From: Nitriliruptor sp040882055
Lineage (GTDB): Bacteria; Actinomycetota; Nitriliruptoria; Nitriliruptorales; Nitriliruptoraceae
NCBI GenBank assembly: GCA_040882055.1
Contig: JBBECA010000014.1
Coordinates: forward strand, 1 to 44,345
Direction of reading: 5' to 3'
Length of the DNA: 44,345 nucleotides
Shown here piece after piece: positions 10,773-20,363 of the stretch; position 1 is the stretch's first letter, and the number at the start of each line of letters is the position of its first letter. The translations under genes and the position numbers were made by a program. Under the pieces are notes generated by a model. It was not told the origin of the DNA. It did not search any database and saw only the letters and a list, made by a program, of their open reading frames with translations.

Positions 10773-11158
10773 GTGGACGACTCCCCACGGACGGGCCCGT
10801 CGGACCCTCCGGGTGAGGGACCGGGACCACGAACCGACTGTAACCCATCGTTCCGCCGGGTCTCCCCGGGTTCGTGGCCGCCTCACCGGTGGTTCGGACG
10901 GCCCCCGACGTGGCCCCGGCCGGTCGGCCAACACGCGGCTTGCCCGGTGGGGAGGTGCGTCGCCCGGGGGTGGGGCGGACGGGACGGTGGGTCGGCGAGG
11001 GTGGGGGACACGGCGCCATCCTGCACCCCCTCGGAGCCGACCCGGCGCACATCCGCTCCGCCGCCCCGGCGCTACCAGCCCCCGGCGGGGAGCCGGGGAC
11101 CACGGGGGCCCCGTTCGGCCGGGTGCGTCACCGCGGGCACCCCACCTACGGTGAGCCG
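10773..11158. promoter_or_regulatory. Divergent intergenic region between clpC and the lipoprotein gene
   Basis: 386 bases with no convincing gene. Towards clpC, TACAGT on the minus strand (10837-10842) is a possible -10 about 65 bases before the start, with no clear -35; I could not find a ClgR or CtsR operator. Towards the lipoprotein, TACGGT (11147-11152) ends six bases before the ATG, a spacing that would fit a leaderless transcript. Both assignments are weak. Confidence 0.3.
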
Positions 11159-11794
11159 ATGATCACGCTCCGCCACCGGCGTCGTCGACGCTCGCCCCGG
11201 GTCGCCGTCGTCGGCGTCACGGCCGTGGCCGTGGCGGGGGCCCTGCTGACCGGCTGCGACGGTGAGGCGTCGACGTCGTCCGGGCTCGAGCCAGCGACCG
11301 GCGCCGTCCTGGCGGACGCCGCGGACCGGCTCGCCGATGCGCTCGCCGACGGCGACCCCTGCGACGCCCTCGCCGAGGCGGTGACCATCGAGGAGCTCTC
11401 GGACGCCGCGCTCACCTCGGACGCCGCGCCGGAACAGGTGGTGAGCGAGACGATCCGGGTCACGCGAGCCGTGACCGCCGGCTTGACCTGCGACGAGGAC
11501 ACGACCCCCGAGGCCGACGACGGCGCGGAACCCGAGGCCGACGGCGCCACCAGCGGAGCATCCGGTGGGACCGATGGCGGTGGGTCCGACGCCGACGCGA
11601 CTGTTCCTGCCCCCGAACCCGCCCCCGAACCCGCCCCCGAACCCGCCCCGGAGCCAGAGCCAGAGCCCGCCCCAGCGCCCCCGGACGAGGGCGGGCCGGG
11701 AGGCGGGCCAGCGGACGGACCGCCGGGCGCCGACCGCGGCGCGGGTGGCGGCAACGGCGGCGGCCCACCACCGGGCCGCGGTGGTGGCCCGTGA
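11159..11794 (+). CDS. Secreted lipoprotein with Pro/Glu/Ala-rich linker
   Basis: 211 residues. A basic start (MITLRHRRRRR) and a hydrophobic stretch end in a lipobox, LLTGC, so Cys about 32 should be acylated after cleavage by signal peptidase II. A small Ala/Asp-rich domain of about 90 residues follows, containing two more cysteines (DPCDAL, GLTCDED) that could form a disulfide. Then come an acidic linker, a PEPA repeat and a Gly/Pro-rich tail (GGGNGGGPPPGRGGGP). No family is recognised. The stop overlaps the start of the kinase gene by four bases (GTGA), so the pair is almost certainly co-translated. It may present a sensor or wall-spanning module for the kinase; that function is inference. 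Confidence 0.8.
   Translation: MITLRHRRRRRSPRVAVVGVTAVAVAGALLTGCDGEASTSSGLEPATGAVLADAADRLADALADGDPCDALAEAVTIEELSDAALTSDAAPEQVVSETIRVTRAVTAGLTCDEDTTPEADDGAEPEADGATSGASGGTDGGGSDADATVPAPEPAPEPAPEPAPEPEPEPAPAPPDEGGPGGGPADGPPGADRGAGGGNGGGPPPGRGGGP
11609..11644 (+). repeat. Three perfect 12-base tandem repeats coding PEPA
   Basis: The unit GCCCCCGAACCC occurs three times in a row (11609-11620, 11621-11632, 11633-11644) and then decays into a related GAGCCAGAGCCA stretch. It codes for the Pro-Glu-Pro-Ala linker of the lipoprotein. Perfect tandem units in frame suggest recent copy-number change. Confidence 0.9.
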
Positions 11795-13089
11795 GCGCCG
11801 CCCCGGATCCGCGGACCCCGGCCGACGAGGAACCGACGGTGGCCGACGGGCCGGCGACCGCCGCCACGCCGCTCGGACGGCCGACCGAGGTCGACGTCGC
11901 CCCCGGGGGCGACGCCCACGCCGGCGTGCCGACCCCACGGACCGGTCCTCCGACGTCTCCCATCCTGCCGACCGAGCTCGCCGAGGGGCGCTACCGGATC
12001 ACGGCACGGCTCGGCGTCGGCGGGATGGGGGTCGTGGTCCGGGCCGACGACGAGGTCCTCGGCCGAGAGGTGGCCATCAAGCTCCTGGCCGACAACCTCG
12101 CGTTGGACGCGAACTCCCACGCGCGCTTCCTGCGCGAGGCCCGCGCGGCCGCGGCCGTCAGCGACCCCCGGGTCGTGGCGGTGTACGACGTCGGCGAGGA
12201 GAGCGGCCGGCCCTACCTCGTCATGGAGTACGTGGACGGGCCGAGCCTCAGCGAGGTGATCGCCACCGGTGGCCCGCTCGCACCGGACGTCGTCACGGAC
12301 GTGGCCAGGGACGCCCTCGGCGCGCTCCACGCCGCGCACGGAGCCGGGCTCCTGCACCGCGACGTGAAGCCAGGCAACCTGCTGCGCGCCCAGGACGGGA
12401 CCGTGAAGGTCACCGACTTCGGGGTCGCGATCGCGGTCGACGCCGACCGGATGACGCGGACCGGGTTCGTGATCGGCACCGCGGGGTACCTCGCCCCGGA
12501 ACGTCGCCGAGGCGAGCCCGCGACGGTCCGCACCGACCTGTGGGCGCTCGGTGCCACGCTCACCGAGCTGGTCACCGGCCACCCGCCCGGCGACGAGGCG
12601 ACCGCGCACCTCGACGCCCTCGACGAGGTACCCCCGCGGCTGCGCGAGCTGCTGCGACGGCTGCTCGCCGAACACCCGGAGGGACGGCCTCGCGACGCCC
12701 TCGCGGCCCTCGAGATCCTGGCCGACGATCCGGCCACCAGCGGCGCACCGACCCCACCCCCTCCGCACCGCGGGAGCGCGGCCACGACCGAGCTTCTCCA
12801 CGGACCGGCCACGAGCGAGGCCGGAGGACGCCCAGCTCCCTCGCACGACCGAGCGGACGACATCGCCCCGGCACGGCGCGCCACGGCCCTGCGCATCGGT
12901 CTGCTGGCCGCGCTCCTGCTCGCCGCCCTGCTCGTGCTCGACCCGTTCGGGCTCACCGGCGAACAGGACGCCGTGTCCGACGAGCCCTTCGGCCCCGTGA
13001 TGGTCGATCCGGACGATCCTGCGGCCTCCGTCCGCGAGCTCGCCCGGCAGCTCCGGGAGCGCGCCAGCACCGGGAACGACGTCGGCTGA
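11791..13089 (+). CDS. Membrane Ser/Thr protein kinase, PknB-like catalytic domain without PASTA repeats
   Basis: 432 residues. A Pro/Ala-rich N-terminal extension of about 65 is followed by a complete kinase domain: glycine loop LGVGGMGVVVRA (about 73), VAIK lysine (about 98), LLHRDVKPGNLL catalytic loop (about 188), DFG (about 210), a Thr-rich activation segment (RMTRTGFVIGTAGY) and APE. A Pro-rich juxtamembrane linker, one membrane helix (ALRIGLLAALLLAALLVL, about 367-385) and a short 45-residue extracytoplasmic tail follow. There are no PASTA repeats, so ligand sensing must be by the short tail or a partner. GTG 11791 overlaps the preceding lipoprotein stop by four bases, pointing to the lipoprotein as that partner. 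Confidence 0.9.
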   Translation: MSAAPDPRTPADEEPTVADGPATAATPLGRPTEVDVAPGGDAHAGVPTPRTGPPTSPILPTELAEGRYRITARLGVGGMGVVVRADDEVLGREVAIKLLADNLALDANSHARFLREARAAAAVSDPRVVAVYDVGEESGRPYLVMEYVDGPSLSEVIATGGPLAPDVVTDVARDALGALHAAHGAGLLHRDVKPGNLLRAQDGTVKVTDFGVAIAVDADRMTRTGFVIGTAGYLAPERRRGEPATVRTDLWALGATLTELVTGHPPGDEATAHLDALDEVPPRLRELLRRLLAEHPEGRPRDALAALEILADDPATSGAPTPPPPHRGSAATTELLHGPATSEAGGRPAPSHDRADDIAPARRATALRIGLLAALLLAALLVLDPFGLTGEQDAVSDEPFGPVMVDPDDPAASVRELARQLRERASTGNDVG

Positions 13090-13121
13090 GCGTCACCGGC
13101 GCGAGCCCCGCCCGACGGTGC

Positions 13122-14450
13122 TCAGAGGCCGACGACCTCGATCCTCGCGCGCAGGGTCGCCCAGAAACGCGCGGCGGCCGGCGGCATGTGCACGTCGAGG
13201 ATCCCGTCGCAACGCAGGCGTTCGACCCAGTGGTCGACGTTGGTCTGGTGGAAGATGAACGGGCCGAGATCCCGTTCGCGCGGGAGCTCGAGAGCGACCT
13301 GCCCGGTGGGAGGCAGGCGCTCGATACGGGTCAGCAGCGCCTGGAGCACGCGGTGCACGGAGTCGGGCGCGCCCGAGGAGCTCGGCAGCTTGCCCTCGTC
13401 CTTGCTCCGCGCGATGCCCCGCCGCAGGGTCTCGATGTAGCTGGCCCAGGCGTGGGCCTCGTCGGCGGCCACGGTCAGCTCGGTCCCCCGGAGCCGGCCC
13501 GTCGTGGCGTCGTGGAGGATGTAGCCCCCCTTCCCGGCGTGCTTGGCGGCCAGCAACGCTTCGTCCGCCGCGAGCTCGACCACCTCGAGCCCTTCCCCCG
13601 GCGCGCGGATGGCCGCCCCGATCGAGACCGAGATGTCGAGCTCGGTGCCGCGGTGCGCGCGAGCCGGTCGGATCGGGGCCTCGAACGCGGCGATGATCTC
13701 CTCCGCGAGCGTCCTCGCCCGGTCGACGTCGGCCCCCTCGACCACCACCGCGAACTCGTCGCCACCGAGCCTCGCGACCGTGTCCGTCGCCCGGACCAAC
13801 GCGCTGATGCGTTCGGCGAGCGCCACCAACACCCCGTCCCCCGCACCGTGGCCGTGGAGGTCGTTGACGCCCTTGAAGTCATCGACGTCGATGTGCATGA
13901 GCGTGACGGGGAGACCGGCGCGGTCGGCGCGCTGGGCGGCCTCGGCCAGCCGCTCCTCGTAGCGCAGACGGTTGGAGAGGCCGGTGAGCGGATCGGAGCT
14001 CGCGCGCTGCTCGAGCCGAGCTTCGAGCTCGCGCCGGGCGGTGATGTCGAAGAAGGTCGACACCATCAGCCGTCCACCGGGCTCGCCGGCCGCGGGATCG
14101 GGTTCGCGCTCGTAGGGGACCGCGCTCTGCAGCAGCCACCGCGGTGCGCCGCCGTCGAGCACGAAGCCGACGACCTGGTCCCGGACCGGTCGGCCGGTGC
14201 AGCGAGCCTGCTGCGCGGGTTCCTGGTCGAGCGGCATCTCACGGCCGTCCTCGTGCAACAGCTTCCAGGGGTGATCGGCGGCTCGGGTACCGAGCAGCGC
14301 TCCGGGATCGCCGCCGAGCACGTCGTCGAACAGCTCGATGGCGGCCTGGTTGGCGGTGAGCACGACCCCGTCGCCGTCGGCGACCACCACCGCCACGCCG
14401 ATGCTCTCGGCGAACGAGCGGAACGCGGTCTCGAAACGCAACAGCTCCAC
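13122..14450 (-). CDS. PAS-GGDEF diguanylate cyclase with an unassigned C-terminal domain
   Basis: 442 residues. A PAS domain (about 8-130, SFAESIGVAVVVADGDGVVL onward) joins by a short coiled linker (ARRELEARLEQRASSDPLTGL) to a GGDEF domain with an intact active site, RLGGDEFAVVVEG (about 228). An RxxD inhibitory site (RATD) lies five residues before it, as in product-inhibited cyclases making c-di-GMP. Residues from about 305 to the end form a further 130-residue region not typical of GGDEF proteins and not recognised. No membrane segment, so probably cytoplasmic. Last gene of the long minus-strand run; 24 bases after the LOG-family gene. Convergent with the kinase gene. Confidence 0.88.
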   Translation of the reverse strand: MELLRFETAFRSFAESIGVAVVVADGDGVVLTANQAAIELFDDVLGGDPGALLGTRAADHPWKLLHEDGREMPLDQEPAQQARCTGRPVRDQVVGFVLDGGAPRWLLQSAVPYEREPDPAAGEPGGRLMVSTFFDITARRELEARLEQRASSDPLTGLSNRLRYEERLAEAAQRADRAGLPVTLMHIDVDDFKGVNDLHGHGAGDGVLVALAERISALVRATDTVARLGGDEFAVVVEGADVDRARTLAEEIIAAFEAPIRPARAHRGTELDISVSIGAAIRAPGEGLEVVELAADEALLAAKHAGKGGYILHDATTGRLRGTELTVAADEAHAWASYIETLRRGIARSKDEGKLPSSSGAPDSVHRVLQALLTRIERLPPTGQVALELPRERDLGPFIFHQTNVDHWVERLRCDGILDVHMPPAAARFWATLRARIEVVGL

Positions 14451-14474
14451 CCCTCCCCGACGTCACGGGCCGTA

Positions 14475-15041
14475 TCAGTACCACTTCGTGGGCAGCTCGC
14501 CCTCGGGCTCCCGGCCGACGGCCGCGAGCAGCTCGTCGAGATCCGCCGTGACCGTGTAGAGCCGCCGGTAGTCCGCTCGCGCGAAGGCACCGTCGTACAA
14601 CTGCTCGAAGAACGCGAGCAGGCGGTCCCAGAACCCGTCCACCTGCAGGAGCACGATGGGGCGCCGGTGGTAGCCGAGCTGCTTGAGGGTCAGCACCTCG
14701 AGCAGCTCCTCGAGGGTGCCGAACCCACCGGGGAGGGCGACGAACGCGTCCGCGCGGGCGATCATCTCCTGCTTGCGCCCACCCATCCCCTCGGTGACCA
14801 CCAGCTCGTCGCAGTCGCCGTCCGCGATGCCGCGGTCAGCCATCAGCTGCGGCAGCACGCCCGTGACGCGGCCGCCCGCGGCGCGGACCGCCCGGGACAC
14901 CACCCCCATCAGCCCGACCGCCGTCCCGCCGTAGACCAGGTCGTGGCCCGCCTCGCCGAGCGCCGTCCCGTACGCGTGGACGGCGGCGGTGAAGCGTTCG
15001 TCGACCGCCTCCGAGGACGAGCAGTAGGTGGTCACCCGCAC
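14475..15041 (-). CDS. LOG-family (TIGR00730) nucleotide-5'-monophosphate phosphoribohydrolase
   Basis: 188 residues of Rossmann-like fold with the family hallmarks: VTTYCSSSEAVDERF opening, LVYGGTAVGLMGVVSRA, GGRKQEMIARADAFVALPGGFGTLEEL (the PGGxGTxxE motif) and a C-terminal region ending KWY. Related proteins hydrolyse cytokinin riboside monophosphates or other nucleoside 5'-monophosphates to free base and ribose 5-phosphate, and are often mislabelled lysine decarboxylase. Start GTG 15039-15041. Ten bases after the GNAT gene on the same strand. The true substrate in this organism is unknown. Confidence 0.9.
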   Translation of the reverse strand: MRVTTYCSSSEAVDERFTAAVHAYGTALGEAGHDLVYGGTAVGLMGVVSRAVRAAGGRVTGVLPQLMADRGIADGDCDELVVTEGMGGRKQEMIARADAFVALPGGFGTLEELLEVLTLKQLGYHRRPIVLLQVDGFWDRLLAFFEQLYDGAFARADYRRLYTVTADLDELLAAVGREPEGELPTKWY

Positions 15042-15051
15042 GCTCGGCTCT

Positions 15052-15500
15052 TCACCTCGGCAGCTCCGCCTCGTAGCGAACGTACGGGGTCAGCGTCGCG
15101 AGCTGGTCGTAGAGCCGGCGGGCGGTGCGGTTCTCCGCACCCGTGATCCAGTACAGCTCGTCGCAGCCGAGCGCGTGGGCGCGGTCCGCCGTGGCCTCGA
15201 TCAACGCCCGCCCGACGCCCCGGCCACGCGCCGACGGGTCGACGAACAGGTCCTCGAGGTAGCAGCGCGGAGCGGTGGACCAGGTGCCCGCGTGGACCAC
15301 GTGGTGGACGAGACCCACGACCTGGCCGTCCGCGTCCACGGCCACCTGGGCTCCCATGCCGTCGGTCTCGGCCAGGAGCCGGTGCCACGTCGCAGCGGTC
15401 ACCGTCTCGTCGAGTTGGTGCTCGTAGAAGCTCAGGTAGCCGGCCCAGAGCTCACGCCAACGGTCCTCGTCGTACGGCGCGAGATCACGGACCGTGACGG

Positions 15501-15504
<4 letters not shown>
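15052..15504 (-). CDS. GNAT-family N-acetyltransferase
   Basis: 150 residues with the GNAT core: YLEDLFVDPSARGRGVGRALIEA carries the acetyl-CoA pyrophosphate-binding motif (R/Q-x-x-G-x-G/A). ELYWITGAENRTARRLYDQL follows, with the usual late asparagine and tyrosine. The acceptor is unknown. Start GTG 15502-15504 overlaps the lysS stop by four bases (GTGA), so it is translationally coupled to lysyl-tRNA synthetase. That placement does not identify a substrate. Confidence 0.88.
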
Positions 15505-17033
<1,529 letters not shown>

Positions 17034-17147
17034 GGGGGCTCTCGCGGCTGGGTGCAGGAGGGACCGCACGGTAGCGCCGGCGGCATCCGGGCCGTGAGCG
17101 ACCCGGAGGTGCCAGGCGTCGGCCGGGAACGCGAGCCGGGCGAGCCG

Positions 17148-17918
17148 TCAGGGCAGGTTGCGTTCCCACACCAGGCTCAGGCCCTTGAGCGTGAGCCACG
17201 GGTCGTGGTGGTCGATGCTCCGGCACGCGCCGAGGACCGCGGGGGCGAGCCCGCCGGTGGCGACCGTCGTCACCCCGGGCCCGAGCTCGTCACCGATGCG
17301 TTCGACCAGCGCGTCGACCTGTCCCGCCGCACCGAACACGATGCCCGACTGCAGCGCCGTGACCGTCGAACGCCCGATGGCCGCCGGCGGCGCGATGGTC
17401 TCGACACGCGGCAACCGAGCCGCACGTTCGACCAGCGCCTCGGCGGAGGTCGAGACCCCGGGGGCGATCGCCCCGCCGACGAACTGGCCTCCGCTGTCGA
17501 CCACGTCGAAGGAGGTCGCGGTCCCGAAGTCCACCACGATCGCCGGTCCGCCGTACAGCTCGTAGGCGGCGACGGCGTTCACGATGCGGTCGGCCCCGAT
17601 CTCGCGGGGGTTGTCGACGCGCAACGCCAGACCGGTGCGCACCCCGGGTTCCACGACGAGCAACGGCTCGCGCAGGTAGCGGTCGGCGAGCTGGCGCAGC
17701 ATCTCGGTCACGTTCGGGACCACCGACGACACGATCGCCCCGTCGATGTCGCGTCCGAGGTCCAGGCCGACGAAGCGCAGCAGCCCCGCGAGCTTCAACG
17801 CCAGCTCGTCGGCGGTCTCGTGCCACTGGGTCGACAGGCGCCAGTGGTGACGGACCTCGGTGCCGATCAGCGTGCCCACCACGGTGGTGGAGTTGCCGAC
17901 ATCGATGGCGAGCAGCAC
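17148..17918 (-). CDS. coaX: Type III pantothenate kinase
   Basis: 256 residues, acetate/sugar-kinase fold. Phosphorylates pantothenate as the first step to coenzyme A. The type III (CoaX) features are visible: AIDVGNSTTVVG at the N-terminus, DNPREIGADRIVNAVAA, the DFGTATSFDVV aspartate motif and GGAIAPGVSTSAEAL. Start GTG 17916-17918 follows the nadC stop by one base, with GGAGG six bases upstream inside nadC. Together with panD and panC upstream it links pantothenate synthesis to its activation. Confidence 0.95.
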   Translation of the reverse strand: MLLAIDVGNSTTVVGTLIGTEVRHHWRLSTQWHETADELALKLAGLLRFVGLDLGRDIDGAIVSSVVPNVTEMLRQLADRYLREPLLVVEPGVRTGLALRVDNPREIGADRIVNAVAAYELYGGPAIVVDFGTATSFDVVDSGGQFVGGAIAPGVSTSAEALVERAARLPRVETIAPPAAIGRSTVTALQSGIVFGAAGQVDALVERIGDELGPGVTTVATGGLAPAVLGACRSIDHHDPWLTLKGLSLVWERNLP

Positions 17919-17919
17919 G

Positions 17920-18897
17920 TCAGGCCTCCAGGTCGTTCGGGGCGTCTCGTGTGACGGCCCGGACGTCGAGCGCGATGTCGAGCTGCGGCGCCGAGTGGGT
18001 CAACGCCCCGACCGCGACACGATCGACCCCCGTCGCCGCGTACGCCGCGACGGTGTCGATGCGGATCGTGCCGGATGCCTCGAGCAGCACGCCTCCAGGC
18101 GGACGACGCGACGCGAGGTGCGCCACCGCGGCTGCGCACCCCTCGGGGGTGAAGTTGTCGAGCAGGACGTCGCGGGCCCCTGCGTCGACGGCAGCATCGA
18201 GCTCCGCGAGCGACGCGACCTCGACCTGCACGTGGCGGCCACCGGACCGGTCGAGCGCGCGACGGGTGGCGGCGGCGACCCCTCCGGCGGCAGCGATGTG
18301 GTTGTCCTTGACCAGGAGCGCGTCGGCGAGCCCCACCCGGTGGTTGACCCCACCGCCGGCACGGACCGCGGCCTTCTCCAGCAACCGCAGCCCCGGGGTG
18401 GTCTTACGGGTGTCGCGCACCACACACCCGGTCCCCGCCACGGCGACGGCGAACGCGCGGGTCCGCGTCGCGACCCCCGAGAGGTGGGTGAGGAAGTTCA
18501 GCGCCGTCCGCTCCCCAGCCAGGACGGAGGCCAACGGTCCGGTGACGCGTCCGAGCACCTGCCCCCGGGTGACGAGGTCGCCGTCCGCGACCTCGAGCGC
18601 CACCTCGATGGCCGGGTCCACGGCGGCGAAGGTCAGCGCGACGAGGGCGGTGCCGGCGACCACGCCGTCGGCGCGCGCGATCAGCTCCGCCTCTCCCGGG
18701 AGGTCCGCCGGGATGGTCGCCGTGGCGGTCACGTCGGCGGCTCGGCGCGCCTCGGGCGTCGCATCGAGCGCCACCTCGAGATCCTCGGCGAGGGCGCGTG
18801 CCACCGCGGACCGCGCCGCGGCGTCGACCGCCGCGGGATCGAGGACCCCGTCACCGGGGAGCGGCTCGGGGTGGGCCAGCTGCGGGTCGGCGCTCAG
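17920..18897 (-). CDS. nadC: Nicotinate-nucleotide pyrophosphorylase (quinolinate phosphoribosyltransferase), probable CTG start
   Basis: Converts quinolinate and PRPP to nicotinate mononucleotide in NAD synthesis. Signatures: ERTALNFLTHLSG, RDTRKTTPGLRLLEK, GGGVNHRVGLADALLVKDNH and VGALTHSAPQLDIALD. The first standard start, GTG 18802-18804, would cut off the N-terminal helix (DPAAVDAAARSAVARALAEDL) that NadC proteins share. The frame continues upstream without ATG, GTG or TTG to a CTG at 18895-18897. That CTG overlaps the panD stop as CTGA, with AGGGG six bases before it, so I place the start there (325 residues). A stop lies in frame at 18925-18927. The short GTG form remains the fallback. 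Confidence 0.9.
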   Translation of the reverse strand: MSADPQLAHPEPLPGDGVLDPAAVDAAARSAVARALAEDLEVALDATPEARRAADVTATATIPADLPGEAELIARADGVVAGTALVALTFAAVDPAIEVALEVADGDLVTRGQVLGRVTGPLASVLAGERTALNFLTHLSGVATRTRAFAVAVAGTGCVVRDTRKTTPGLRLLEKAAVRAGGGVNHRVGLADALLVKDNHIAAAGGVAAATRRALDRSGGRHVQVEVASLAELDAAVDAGARDVLLDNFTPEGCAAAVAHLASRRPPGGVLLEASGTIRIDTVAAYAATGVDRVAVGALTHSAPQLDIALDVRAVTRDAPNDLEA

Positions 18898-19286
18898 GCC
18901 ACGCCCCTGACCGCGCCGTGCTGTTCAGCCGCTTCGATCGACACCGGATGGTTGTCCCCGTCGACGAACACGACCGAGGGTTCCCAGCTGCGGGCCTCGG
19001 CGTCATCGAGGTCGGCGTAGGAGATCACGATGACGGTGTCGCCGGGCTGCACGAGCCGGGCTGCGGCGCCGTTGAGGCAGAGGACCCCCGAACCCCGCTC
19101 GCCCTCGATGACGTAGGTCTCGAGCCGGGCGCCGTTGTGGTTGTCGACCACCTGGACCTTCTCGTTGACCAGCAGATCAGCGGCGTCCATCAGGTCGCGG
19201 TCGATGGTGATCGAGCCGACGTAGTCGAGGTTCGCCTCGGTCACCGTGGCGCGGTGGATCTTGGACTTCATCATGGTGCGGCGCAT
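18894..19286 (-). CDS. panD: Aspartate 1-decarboxylase proenzyme
   Basis: 130 residues. Makes beta-alanine for pantothenate. Self-cleavage between Gly24 and Ser25 creates the pyruvoyl cofactor. With ATG 19284-19286 as the start, the sequence is MRRTMMKSKIHRATV and the cleavage site YVGSITID falls exactly at G24-S25, as in E. coli PanD. GGGAGG lies eight bases upstream of that start. The longer GTG 19295 and the internal ATG 19274 both put the site at the wrong number or lack a ribosome site. Follows panC; its stop overlaps the likely CTG start of nadC. Confidence 0.95.
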   Translation of the reverse strand: MRRTMMKSKIHRATVTEANLDYVGSITIDRDLMDAADLLVNEKVQVVDNHNGARLETYVIEGERGSGVLCLNGAAARLVQPGDTVIVISYADLDDAEARSWEPSVVFVDGDNHPVSIEAAEQHGAVRGVA

Positions 19287-19361
19287 CGTGGCCACCTCCC
19301 GCCGTGTCGTCCGTCGCGCTCGTACGCGCCGGTTCCAACCGGTCCCGCCGTGATCCGACGG

Positions 19362-20326
19362 TCAGTTCGTCGCCGCGAGCAGCCGTTCCTCGTCCTCGGG
19401 GTCCCCCACCACGACGTTGTCGATCAGGCGGACCGGGCCGACGGACGCGGCCACGGCGACCAGCAGCTGTCTCGCCTCCGGGGCACCGTCTCCTGCCTGC
19501 CCGCGCGCTGTTCGTGCCGCGTCGGGTGGTGTGAGGGTCTCGGGATCGAGCACCTCGACGTAGTCGATGGTGACCCCAGGGTCGGCGCCGAGGGTAGCGG
19601 CGACCTCCTCGCTGATCCGAGTCGCGGGGGGGGGGGGGGGGGGNNNNNNNNNNGCCGGCCGGCCGCCCGACCGGCGCGAGCGACGGCGACACCCGATCGG
19701 AGCGCTCGCGACAGGCACAGCGCGCTCCGACGCTCGGCCGTGTCCAACCGCCGGTTGCGCGACGACATCGCCAGCCCGTCGGGTTCGCGGACGGTCGCCC
19801 CCCCGACGATCTCGACCGGCAGATCGAGGTCCGCGACCACCCGACGGATGACGGCGAGCTGTTGGAAGTCCTTGCGCCCGAAGACGGCGAGGTCGGGCTG
19901 CACGATCGCGAACAGCTTGGTGCAGACGGTGGCGACACCGTCGAAGTGCCCCGGCCGGGACGCTCCACAGAGCCCGTCGGTGAGGCCTGCGACGTGCACC
20001 GTGGTGACCGGCGGTCGGGGGTAGACCTCGGCCGCGTCCGGGGCGAACACCACCTGCGGCGCCAGCTCGCCGAGCCCGGCGAGCTGCGCCTCGTCGCCCT
20101 CGAGGTCCCGGGGGTAGCCAGCCAGGTCGTCGTCCCGGTCGAACTGGGTCGGGTTCACGAAGATCGACACGACGGTGAGGTCGGCTCGGCTCGACGCGTC
20201 GCGGACGAGGGCGAGGTGCCCCTCGTGGAGCGCGCCCATGGTCGGCACCAGCGCGACCCGCCCGCCGGCCCGACGCGCCTCGGCGACGGCCGCGCGCACC
20301 TCGGCGATGGTGGTCAGACGCTGCAC
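19362..20326 (-). CDS. panC: Pantothenate synthetase, interrupted by an assembly gap and poly-G run
   Basis: Joins pantoate and beta-alanine using ATP. The 5' part (19654-20326) has the HIGH-type motif VPTMGALHEGHLALV, SIFVNPTQFDRDDDLAGYP, GVATVCTKLFAIVQPDLAVFGRKDFQQL and the KMSKS-like AMSSRNRRL. The 3' part (19362-19643) has LGADPGVTIDYVEVLDPETL and a terminal VRLIDNVVV. Start GTG 20324-20326 has GGAGGG seven bases upstream. The 673 and 282 coding bases need a gap length of 2 mod 3 to stay in frame, which the 10 Ns do not give. The gene is therefore probably intact but misassembled. The frame that reads on as PPPPPPRLGSARR after the gap is wrong. Confidence 0.93.
19626..19643. repeat. 18-base poly-G run touching the gap
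   Basis: Eighteen consecutive G bases end exactly at the first N. It would encode Pro residues in panC that the family does not have at this place. A poly-G tail at a contig edge is the known artefact of two-colour Illumina chemistry, where no signal is called G. Confidence 0.9.
19644..19653. other. Assembly gap (10 N) inside panC
   Basis: Ten Ns between the two panC segments. The bases right of the gap form a GC-only palindromic stretch (GCCGGCCGGC, 19654-19663), a likely cause of poor coverage. The gap length is not compatible with an intact panC frame. Confidence 0.97.
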
Positions 20327-20363
20327 GCAGGCTCCCTCCGGCAGCTGGCGAGGGTACGTGGCC

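Noticed and set aside
14475..15041. Lysine decarboxylase
   Set aside because: The PGGxGTxxE motif marks the LOG phosphoribohydrolase family; the decarboxylase label is a historical misannotation.
11565..15146. 1193-codon open frame on the plus strand
   Set aside because: It runs out of frame through the lipoprotein and kinase genes and antisense to the GGDEF, LOG and GNAT genes. Its translation is Arg/Pro/Gly-rich with no domain, as expected of mirror frames at this GC content.
19626..19643. Poly-G run as a G-quadruplex or phase-variable tract
   Set aside because: It touches the assembly gap and lies in panC at a place with no conserved prolines, so sequencing artefact is far more likely.
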